The notes under the pieces were generated by a model. The model was not told the DNA's origin, searched no databases, and was given only the letters and a program-made list of their open reading frames with translations. Of a stretch of 64,000 nt of DNA, positions 16,232 to 24,045 are shown piece after piece. The translations under genes were made by a program, and so were the position numbers. Numbering within the stretch: the first letter of the stretch is position 1; each line of letters starts with the position of its first letter. Origin of the DNA: Sulfidibacter corallicola (GTDB taxonomy: Bacteria; Acidobacteriota; Holophagae; Acanthopleuribacterales; Acanthopleuribacteraceae); NCBI RefSeq assembly GCF_017498545.1, contig NZ_CP071793.1, positions 7,806,256 to 7,870,255 of the forward strand, given 5' to 3'.

Positions 16232-19200
16232 ATGAATACCTCCGATACACCCTCCAAATTGGAGTCTTCCTATCAAGATCTCGAGGAACTCGACCGCCAC
16301 GTGGTCCGCCTGCTGGTTCTCATGCAGCACGGCTTCACGTCGAATCAGGCCGTCAAGGTCCTGAACCGGCTCAAGATCTTCGGCCCGGATGGCGTCTATT
16401 TTTCCGTCTACACTTTCGACAAATACCTGAACGCGCTCTGCAGGCGCCAACCGGTTTTCGAGGAGCATCTTCGCCGAGCGCTGAACGGAAATCCCGCGCA
16501 GGGACGAAAAAAACGTGGATTTCGGGAGGCGTTACCGGACATTTTCGATGTACCGCTGCACACCCTGGTGATGTGGGACCTGGTTTCCCAGGGGATGTAC
16601 GGTGCGTTCGCGGAGACCATTTGTCAGGTTTGTTTCGACCCCCATCGGTACCGGCGTCTTGACAGTGACATGCAGCGGCGGGAAATGATGCTCACGCTCT
16701 GGCTACCCGAACGCGAGCGCTTCGAGCCCTATTTTCACGAACTGAGGGCTATCGCCGCCAATCCCCACGTAGGTCGGTCGGTAAGCGAAGGACTGATCCG
16801 TTTGTTTCGGTCCTTTTCACCCGATTTGGTTCCCCTGATGAACCCGCACATCCAAGTGGATTATTTGAGTTTTTTCTTTCGGTACGCTTTGGATCGAGGG
16901 ATGGACAGCGCCCCTTACCTGGGTCATGCCCACACGTTGTTGCACAGTGATTTTGCGCTGGACCGGAGAAAGGCCTTCGTACTGACCCAGCAGGTGTTGA
17001 CCATCCAATTCCTCGAAGGGCAACTGTTCGAGCAATCTCCTTCATGGGAGGACCTGGATGCCCAAACCGGTCACTTTTGGCAGTGCTGCGTGGCGATGGC
17101 GCAGGGCCGCTTCGACGAGGCCCTGGACCATTTCGAACGATCGATGGCCGCGCCCGCTCCCGTGTCCCGGACCACCTGGTGCAGCCACAAGGGCCTGTTT
17201 GCCCTGCTGCCCATGCTACTTTGTATCTGCCGAAGCGATCGCGAAGGTGTGTTTCGGTTGGAACCCTTGCTGGAGGAGGCACTGAATCCCTTCCCCAGCC
17301 TTTTGGACGATTACTTCAGGGGTTTCCTGGCCTGGATGGCATCGGGCGGGAACGCTACGGTGATGTTTCCGTTGATGCGGCCCAGGCTCTCGGGGCCCGC
17401 CGTCGTCGACAGGATGCTGATCGATTGGATGTGCAACCTGATCCAAACCTGGACCGCCCCTTCCGCGAAAGCGCAACTGCAGGAGCGAACCTTGACCCGG
17501 GTCCAACAATTGGCGGAAGCGGAGACCTACCCGTGGCTCGTGATGGAAATGCAGGCGATCATCGGCGATCAGGGCCTGGCACTGACATCCGATGTCGTGG
17601 ATGTGGCGGCGCAGATTCGCGATTTCGCGGAGCGAACCGGCACCCAACCCCTGCTCGGTCTGATGCGGGTGGTTCCCCGCTGGGAACGGTGCCTTTCCGT
17701 GCTCGAACGAATGAACGTGAGTGGCGCGGATGGGCCCGATGTGCACGATCGGCGCCTGATCTGGTGCATCGACCTCGACAAGCACGCCTACAACCAGGTT
17801 TACCCGCGCGTGCAGAAGCTCAATGCCAAGCGCGGTACCTGGAGCCGAGGGCGCGAGATGCGGCCCGAACGCATCGTCCTGGATCTGTGGGAGGAACCCT
17901 TTCTCAGCAATCAGGACCGCCACGTCATCAACCTGCTGGAAGCACTTCGCGGTTACGACGCGCGCCACGAGGGCATCACCGTGGGCCACCTGTTGCACGA
18001 ATTGGCGGGCCATCCGCTGGTGTTCGAAGAAGTCAAGAAGCTGGTGCCCGTCGAACTGGTGCGCGGCGAGCCGCAGCTCAGCTTGGCCGAGGGCCCCGAC
18101 GGCTATCGCGTGACGATGTCGCCCGCACCGGAGGAGTTGCGCGAGGAGAGATATGTCCTCGAGCGACAAGGGCAGTCGCGCCTGATCGTGACCCTGTTCG
18201 ACGAGAAACATCTCCAGTTGGCTCAGGTGTTGAACGCGGGACTGACGGTGCCCAAAACCGAGCGATCCCGCTTGGAAAAGGTCGTCGCCAACTTCGCGCC
18301 GGTCATGACGGTGCACTCCGACATCGAAAGCGCGGAATTGCGGCAAGTGGAGGGCGACCCGACGCCGCACCTGCGTCTGGTGCCCCGTGGCGAGGGCCTC
18401 GAAGTGCTGGTGGTGGTCAAACCGCTCGGCGATCGGGGTCCGCACATGAATCCCGGCACCGGCAGGTCTTCGGTCATCGTGGAAGTCGACGGCGAACGGG
18501 TCTGCGCCATGCGCGATTTGGGCGCGGAGCAGAGGCTTCTGGACGAAGTGGTTCAGGCCTGCCCGCACCTGGCGCCCTTTGCGGACGACACGCCGCCGTG
18601 GTTCCTATCCGAGCTGGAAGAGTGCCTGGAGCTCCTTTTGGAACTTCACGAACTCGGTGACCGGATCCTGTTGGAATGGCCCGAGGGCGAGGCCTTCCGC
18701 GTGGTGGGCCGAGTGTCTTCCGGTGATATGAAGATCCAGGTGGGCTCGGCCCGCGATTGGTTCGCCATCAAGGGCAAAGTGGTGGTCGACGAGGATCGGG
18801 TGCTGGGGATTCGCGAATTGATTCGCATGTCTCTGGAGGGCGAGGGCCGATTCGTGGTTCTGGACGAGGGGCGGTTTTTGGCCTTGACCCAAGATTTCCG
18901 CAAACGCCTGGAGGAACTGGATGCCTTCTCCGAGCCCAACGGCAAGGAGGACCTGCGCGTGCATCCGCTGGCCAGCTTCGCCCTGGAAGACGTGCTCGCC
19001 GATGCGGGCGAAGTGACGACCGACGGCGCCTGGCGCCAGTTTCGCGAGCGGATCGCCGAGGGCGAAGTCCTCGAAGCCGAGGTGCCCTCCACCCTGACGG
19101 CGGAGCTGCGCGACTACCAGGTGGAGGGGTTCCGGTGGTTGGCGCGCCTGGCGCATTGGGGGATGGGTGCCTGCCTTTCCGACGACATGGGTCTCGGTAA

Positions 19201-20479
19201 GACGATCCAGGCCTTGTCGCTCATGCTGACTCGCGCGCCGCAGGGGGCGGCCCTGGTGGTCGCGCCGACCTCCGTCTGCCTCAACTGGGAGATCGAGATT
19301 CACCGATTCGCCCCCACACTCAGGCCGCGCATCCTGGCCCAGGCTTCGGATCGCGCCGAAACGATCGCGACCGCCGGTCCCTTCGACGTGCTGATCTGCA
19401 GCTACGGCCTCCTGGTGAGCGAGGCCGAGGCACTGACGTCGCGCACCTGGCATACGAGCGTGCTGGACGAGGCCCAGGCCATCAAGAACCCCGCGACGCG
19501 GCGCTCCAAGGCGGCGATGAAGCTCGTCGCCGATTTCAAGATGATCACCACCGGCACGCCGATCGAGAATCATTTGGGCGAGCTTTGGAACCTGTTCCGC
19601 TTCATCAATCCCGGACTGCTCGGGTCCCGCGATCGGTTCAACACCGATTTCGCGGCGCCGATCGAAAAGCTGGGCGACCGCCGCGCACGCATGCGGCTTC
19701 AGAAATTGCTGCGGCCCTTCATCCTGCGGCGCATGAAGCACGAGGTCTTGGAAGAGCTGCCGCCGCGCACGGACATCGTGTTGCACGTGGAGTTGAGCGA
19801 GGCCGAGCGCGACCAGTACGAAGCCCTGCGACGGGACGCGCTCGATCAACTGGCCGAGCCGACCACCAAAGGCCAGGGCGCCCGCCACCTGGAAATCCTC
19901 TCGCACATCATGCGCTTGCGCCGAGGATGCTGTCATCCCCGCCTGGCTTTGCGCGAGAGCCGGCTGGACTCGGCCAAGCTGAAGGTTTTCGGCGAGGTAT
20001 TGGACGAGTTGCTGGTGAACCGCCACAAGGCACTGGTCTTCAGCCAGTTCGTCGATTACCTGCACATCATTCGCGACGATTTGAACGGGCGCGGCGTGGC
20101 GTACCAGTACTTGGACGGCAGCACCCCCCAGGTCGAGCGCCAGAAGCGAGTCAACGCCTTCCAGGCGGGCCAGGGCGAAGTGTTCCTGATCAGCCTGAAG
20201 GCGGGCGGCACCGGCTTGAATCTGACCGCCGCGGACTACGTCATTCACATGGATCCCTGGTGGAATCCGGCGGTCGAGGATCAGGCCAGCGATCGCGCCC
20301 ACCGCATCGGGCAGCAGCGGCCGGTGACGGTGTACCGGCTGGTGGCCAAGGACACCATCGAGGAGAAGATCGTGGACCTGCACCGCCACAAGCGCGATTT
20401 GGCCGAGAGCCTGTTGGACGGCGCCGATGCCGGCACCCGCCTCAGCGCCGACGAGTTGCTGGCCCTGCTCCGCCAATGA
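16232..20479 (+). CDS. SNF2-family DEAD-like helicase/ATPase
   Basis: A 1415-residue protein of the bacterial SNF2/HepA group, double-stranded DNA translocases that remodel protein-nucleic acid complexes. The last ~450 residues hold the ATPase core: Q/I motifs LRDYQVEGFRWLARL, Walker A DDMGLGKT (about residue 983), Walker B DEAQ (about 1078), TGTPIENHL, then helicase-C motifs VFSQFVDYL, GGTGLNLTAADYVI and QASDRAHRIGQ. The ~900-residue N-terminal part is helical and shows no SWIM zinc motif; no family was recognised in it. ATG 16232 begins MNTSDTPSKLE; upstream in-frame text is arginine/proline-rich and looks non-coding. Confidence 0.92.
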   Translation: MNTSDTPSKLESSYQDLEELDRHVVRLLVLMQHGFTSNQAVKVLNRLKIFGPDGVYFSVYTFDKYLNALCRRQPVFEEHLRRALNGNPAQGRKKRGFREALPDIFDVPLHTLVMWDLVSQGMYGAFAETICQVCFDPHRYRRLDSDMQRREMMLTLWLPERERFEPYFHELRAIAANPHVGRSVSEGLIRLFRSFSPDLVPLMNPHIQVDYLSFFFRYALDRGMDSAPYLGHAHTLLHSDFALDRRKAFVLTQQVLTIQFLEGQLFEQSPSWEDLDAQTGHFWQCCVAMAQGRFDEALDHFERSMAAPAPVSRTTWCSHKGLFALLPMLLCICRSDREGVFRLEPLLEEALNPFPSLLDDYFRGFLAWMASGGNATVMFPLMRPRLSGPAVVDRMLIDWMCNLIQTWTAPSAKAQLQERTLTRVQQLAEAETYPWLVMEMQAIIGDQGLALTSDVVDVAAQIRDFAERTGTQPLLGLMRVVPRWERCLSVLERMNVSGADGPDVHDRRLIWCIDLDKHAYNQVYPRVQKLNAKRGTWSRGREMRPERIVLDLWEEPFLSNQDRHVINLLEALRGYDARHEGITVGHLLHELAGHPLVFEEVKKLVPVELVRGEPQLSLAEGPDGYRVTMSPAPEELREERYVLERQGQSRLIVTLFDEKHLQLAQVLNAGLTVPKTERSRLEKVVANFAPVMTVHSDIESAELRQVEGDPTPHLRLVPRGEGLEVLVVVKPLGDRGPHMNPGTGRSSVIVEVDGERVCAMRDLGAEQRLLDEVVQACPHLAPFADDTPPWFLSELEECLELLLELHELGDRILLEWPEGEAFRVVGRVSSGDMKIQVGSARDWFAIKGKVVVDEDRVLGIRELIRMSLEGEGRFVVLDEGRFLALTQDFRKRLEELDAFSEPNGKEDLRVHPLASFALEDVLADAGEVTTDGAWRQFRERIAEGEVLEAEVPSTLTAELRDYQVEGFRWLARLAHWGMGACLSDDMGLGKTIQALSLMLTRAPQGAALVVAPTSVCLNWEIEIHRFAPTLRPRILAQASDRAETIATAGPFDVLICSYGLLVSEAEALTSRTWHTSVLDEAQAIKNPATRRSKAAMKLVADFKMITTGTPIENHLGELWNLFRFINPGLLGSRDRFNTDFAAPIEKLGDRRARMRLQKLLRPFILRRMKHEVLEELPPRTDIVLHVELSEAERDQYEALRRDALDQLAEPTTKGQGARHLEILSHIMRLRRGCCHPRLALRESRLDSAKLKVFGEVLDELLVNRHKALVFSQFVDYLHIIRDDLNGRGVAYQYLDGSTPQVERQKRVNAFQAGQGEVFLISLKAGGTGLNLTAADYVIHMDPWWNPAVEDQASDRAHRIGQQRPVTVYRLVAKDTIEEKIVDLHRHKRDLAESLLDGADAGTRLSADELLALLRQ

Positions 20480-20540
20480 GCGAGCGGTGGAACCTATTCG
20501 GTTTGGTCTCTCTCCAGGTCCAGATAAACGGCCAAATTGA

Positions 20541-20584
20541 AAAGAAAACGGGCAGCCGCCCCGCTCTTGCGGGACCGGCTGCCC
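20541..20584 (-). terminator. Intrinsic terminator of the effector operon
   Basis: On the minus strand GGGCAGCC (20584-20577) pairs with GGCTGCCC (20557-20550), with an inner CCCGC...GCGGG helix, and is followed by GTTTTCTTTTC. It lies just after the stop codon of the 939-residue effector gene at 20606 and closes the three-gene operon that starts at 25881. Confidence 0.8.
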
Positions 20585-20605
20585 ATGGTTGCCCATCGAG
20601 TAGGG

Positions 20606-23425
20606 TTACTCCTGGGTTTTGGGTTCGAATATCGTTTTTATCTCTTCTTTCAGGTCTTCCTGTGATGCTTTGGCCGCGAGATTGGGCTTTTGTTTGGGGT
20701 TGGCAGTGGCTTCGGTTTTCGAATACTTCGGGATGGGAACCGTTTTGAGTTCCTCGCTACTGTCGTAGTCGGTATCCGAGTCGTTGGAAGGATCAGGCAC
20801 GTAGGATGCCGACGGATATACATCGGTGGTGCTGAACTGGCGAATGGTCGGGTGATACATTTCCCGGAATGTCCGTTCATGAACACTGAGTTGCCCGTCG
20901 TTCAAGGTGACGGTGCGGCGCAATGCCTCATTGGCCTTTTGGGTATCCTTACCGATCCGGACATGGGAATAGTTGGTCCCTTTGGTCGACTCGTTGGTGC
21001 CTCGATTGCCATCGACTTCGACGGTCTGACTCGCCCCCTTGTAGTTGGCCTGTCCCGTTCGCAAGCCGCCTGAAACCAAAAGGTGAAGGTCTATAGGTTT
21101 TTTGGGGTCGTGTTTCAACCGTTGTTCCAGAACCCCATAGGAGGCATCGAGACAGATTTCGATCCCCATGTTCAAGTTATGATCGAATACCGGGGTAGGG
21201 GTGTTCTCGAGCACTTTGTCGATGTCTTTTTGCTCCGCTGCCATGGTGAGCCCGTTGACGCCGTTCACCACCCGCTGGAGGTTCATTTGGCCGGCATTTT
21301 TGAGCGCGTAAGAGTCGGGACAATCCGCGGTGGAAATAGATACCTTGGGAATGATCTGCGATTTTGCGTCTTTACCTTTTCCGCCTTCGACGGTCAGGCA
21401 CTCGTTGGAGACACGCTTCCAGATATAGGCGTTTCGATCGGGAAGGGCCTGATCGTTCTTAACCAACTCCCCATTCTTTTTGAGGCGACTGTTAAACGAA
21501 TCCGTCTCTTTTTGCAAATCAATCAATCTCTTGTTGAGGGTTTTAATATAGCGTTGATGGGTTTCAATTTTCCCCTTGTTTGCGATGAGTGTCTTGACCG
21601 CGGGGCTTTTGCTCCTGAGTTTACTCAGTTCGCTTTCCATAGTCTTGATGTCCGCTCGAAGCGCTTTGATGTTTTTCGAGTGATCGTTTGAACTCGATTT
21701 CTTAGTAGTATTCAATGATTTTTGGCGCAGCCGTTCTCTCAGGCTCATCTTGTTCCGGTTGTTGTTCGACTTCTTTGCGCCACTTTCCTGCTTGGCTTCC
21801 TGCAAAAGAACATTCAGCTTCGTTTTCGATTCAGCCACTCTGGAAAGGAGGGATTTTGCGGTTTTAAACTCGTCGCCGCCCTTGAGATCCTGGATTTCAT
21901 TTTGAAGTGCCAGGATATTGGCTTTGCGGTTCTGTATCGAGGTTTTGGCATTCTCTATTTGATCGTTGTTCTCTTTGACTCTGTCGTTCCATTCTTGACT
22001 GCGTGTATTGAACGCCGAAATCTTATCGTTTTTCCATTTCATCTCGGGATAGGTCATGGTCGAGGGAAGGACGAAGTCATAGGCAAAATCGATGAGCGCT
22101 CGTGACGACTTGTCACCGCTGGTGACGAGTTTCAGCGTTTCGAGCACCTGGGTCGCCAGTTCACGCCTTGCCTTGTTGTGTTCCGCCGCGGAGGTCAGGT
22201 GAAGATAATTTGCGTTGAAACTCGATATTTTTTTACCAATGCCGCTTTTGGCGTGCCTCATCAGGCCGAGCAAGGCGTCGATCGCTTTCTCTCGGTTGGC
22301 AGGTGATGACTCGTCCGCGAAGAGCTCGAGAATTTGTTGGGTGTCTTTATCGCTCGTCAAATCCTTCGCCAAATCATCGAACCCGTCGGGCCCACCACTG
22401 TAATGATCGAAAAACCTCAGTCCTTTTTCGATGCCCACCGCTTTGATGGAGTTGGCCACCACCTCTTTGCTCAGTGACCCGATGCCCTGTCGGTCTTGAG
22501 GGGCATCGTTCTGCTCCTTGGACTCCGCAGGACCCTGATCCTGAGCTTTTGACCTCGCGATGCTCAGGTGAAGGCCAATCGTGTTCAACAATGCTCGCCC
22601 ACTGGAAATATCGCCCTTGAACGTTTCGTGCTCGGGCCCGTGCATATGTTCGTAGGCCGCCTCCAACTCTTCCGTGGACACATTCAGGCCGCCCACTTCA
22701 TCCACGGCTTGGGAAAGCTCCTTGAGGTCGTCGGCCTTGATGCATTCGGCAGCTTTGGGGGGCGCGATGCTGACCATGGTTCCGAACACGAAGATGACGT
22801 TTTTGAAATCTTCGGATTGACTGCCTTCCATGAGTAGGTTGTACACCAAATCCCTCTCGGACTTGGTGAGGGGTCCTCCGTCCGGGGCCATCCAAGTGAA
22901 TTCTGGCTGAGCAAAAATCCGCGTGGTGCCATCTCGATGGGAAATCCCGGTCAGGTTCGCGTTCTTGGAATCCAGCAATACGCGCACGTTGTCAAAGTAA
23001 CTTTTCACCTGATCCCTGAGCTTCTGCTCTCGCTGATCCTTGGTCAACCGTTTCTCGGGAGCCGCGAATTCCACATTTTGAGTCGTGGTATTCGCCGACA
23101 TGACGACCTGAAATCTCTTTTTTCCCGATAGATCGTTTGCTTTATTGGAGATCAGTACCTGTTGGTTACTATGACCTTTGGTTTCCTTGAATTTGAAGGA
23201 TTCTGTCGGGCCGCTCATCTTTGAGGGGGATTGAAGCGCAAGATTCTGATTCGAAGAATCTTCGAGACGGCTCGTCGCGGTCGGATCCGGTTTCGATTTT
23301 GAAGCGCTTGGGTTCCCACTCATGAAGCCGATTTGGTTGAGATTGTTGAGTGGTCTCATGACGATTCTATGGTTGTTATTGCCAATAGGCTGATAAGTTT
23401 TCATCATGGGGATTTTGTTTGCCAT
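20606..23425 (-). CDS. Candidate type III effector with split nitrilase-like domain
   Basis: A 939-residue, lysine/serine-rich, hydrophilic protein without signal peptide or membrane segment. Its first ~110 residues are disordered and Asn/Ser-rich, like a secretion signal and chaperone-binding region. Three separated segments match the carbon-nitrogen hydrolase (nitrilase) catalytic motifs: Glu175 in IFAQPEFTW followed by NVIFVFGTMVSI; Lys694 in QIIPKVSI; and Cys758 in MGIEICLDASYG followed by DLHLLVSGG. Between Glu and Lys about 430 residues are inserted, including a long coiled coil at about 470-650. The tail (880-939) is disordered and acidic. The gene lies 84 bases after a CesT-type chaperone gene and has an AGAGGA ribosome site. 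Function as an effector is inferred. Confidence 0.65.
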   Translation of the reverse strand: MANKIPMMKTYQPIGNNNHRIVMRPLNNLNQIGFMSGNPSASKSKPDPTATSRLEDSSNQNLALQSPSKMSGPTESFKFKETKGHSNQQVLISNKANDLSGKKRFQVVMSANTTTQNVEFAAPEKRLTKDQREQKLRDQVKSYFDNVRVLLDSKNANLTGISHRDGTTRIFAQPEFTWMAPDGGPLTKSERDLVYNLLMEGSQSEDFKNVIFVFGTMVSIAPPKAAECIKADDLKELSQAVDEVGGLNVSTEELEAAYEHMHGPEHETFKGDISSGRALLNTIGLHLSIARSKAQDQGPAESKEQNDAPQDRQGIGSLSKEVVANSIKAVGIEKGLRFFDHYSGGPDGFDDLAKDLTSDKDTQQILELFADESSPANREKAIDALLGLMRHAKSGIGKKISSFNANYLHLTSAAEHNKARRELATQVLETLKLVTSGDKSSRALIDFAYDFVLPSTMTYPEMKWKNDKISAFNTRSQEWNDRVKENNDQIENAKTSIQNRKANILALQNEIQDLKGGDEFKTAKSLLSRVAESKTKLNVLLQEAKQESGAKKSNNNRNKMSLRERLRQKSLNTTKKSSSNDHSKNIKALRADIKTMESELSKLRSKSPAVKTLIANKGKIETHQRYIKTLNKRLIDLQKETDSFNSRLKKNGELVKNDQALPDRNAYIWKRVSNECLTVEGGKGKDAKSQIIPKVSISTADCPDSYALKNAGQMNLQRVVNGVNGLTMAAEQKDIDKVLENTPTPVFDHNLNMGIEICLDASYGVLEQRLKHDPKKPIDLHLLVSGGLRTGQANYKGASQTVEVDGNRGTNESTKGTNYSHVRIGKDTQKANEALRRTVTLNDGQLSVHERTFREMYHPTIRQFSTTDVYPSASYVPDPSNDSDTDYDSSEELKTVPIPKYSKTEATANPKQKPNLAAKASQEDLKEEIKTIFEPKTQE

Positions 23426-23509
23426 GCTATCCTCTGCTCTTTGAATAGTATTTTCGTGATACTAGGTTTATATTCGGTGCCCACCCTGAAAAGGGTCTTG
23501 TGAATCCCT

Positions 23510-23992
23510 TTAGGCGAAGTTCATGAAATTGACCAATTGGTGGTTTTCCCAGGGGGCGTCCCCCGCCGATGGAGACGGATCGGAAACTTCCTCGACCTTC
23601 AGCTCCCGCCGCATGTGTGAAGCCGTCTGGAACAGGTTGGAGACGATATTTTGAAACATCGTGGCATCGGTCTCCGAAACCGCTTTGGAAAAACAGAGCA
23701 TCAAGCTTTCGTCGTTCGGATCGATCGCCACCGAAGCACCGCGCGTTTCCTGTTGGAACAAATTCAAGGTCAATGCTTGATAGAAGACTTGTTCCCGATT
23801 GGTATGCGGCAGGGCCAGGATTTTGGCGTTGAGGAAAAAGCAATCGCTGGTGGGCACCGCATGGACTTCCATTTCGGTTTCATCCGCGTCCACCAACGGG
23901 CAACAGCCGTGTTCATCCAAGGTCAAAGTGGCGCCACTTTCTGCGCCTAACTCACTCAGCCAAGTGTTGATTTGGTTCATGGTCTCGTTCAT
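23510..23992 (-). CDS. CesT/Tir-type type III secretion chaperone
   Basis: A small acidic protein of 160 residues whose order of elements matches class I type III chaperones: N-terminal helix MNQINTWLSELGAESG, strands around TLTLDEHGCCPLVDAD and FFLNAKILALP, the helix NREQVFYQALTLNLFQQETRGA, strand SVAIDPNDESLMLCFSK, and C-terminal helix DATMFQNIVSNLFQTASHM. Such proteins dimerise and hold one or a few effectors in a secretion-competent state. Its partner is most likely the 939-residue protein directly downstream; the SET protein upstream is a second candidate. A perfect AAGGAG lies eight bases before the ATG. No secretion apparatus genes are in the window. Confidence 0.78.
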   Translation of the reverse strand: MNETMNQINTWLSELGAESGATLTLDEHGCCPLVDADETEMEVHAVPTSDCFFLNAKILALPHTNREQVFYQALTLNLFQQETRGASVAIDPNDESLMLCFSKAVSETDATMFQNIVSNLFQTASHMRRELKVEEVSDPSPSAGDAPWENHQLVNFMNFA

Positions 23993-24045
23993 TTCATTAC
24001 TCCTTGGTCGTGCCTATGATTTTTTCGTTGAGCGAATTCCGTGGA

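Noticed and set aside
20606..23425. Reading the 939-residue protein as an SMC-like or structural coiled-coil protein
   Set aside because: Only the middle third is coiled coil, there is no Walker motif, and the flanking segments fit nitrilase motifs and a chaperone-dependent effector better.
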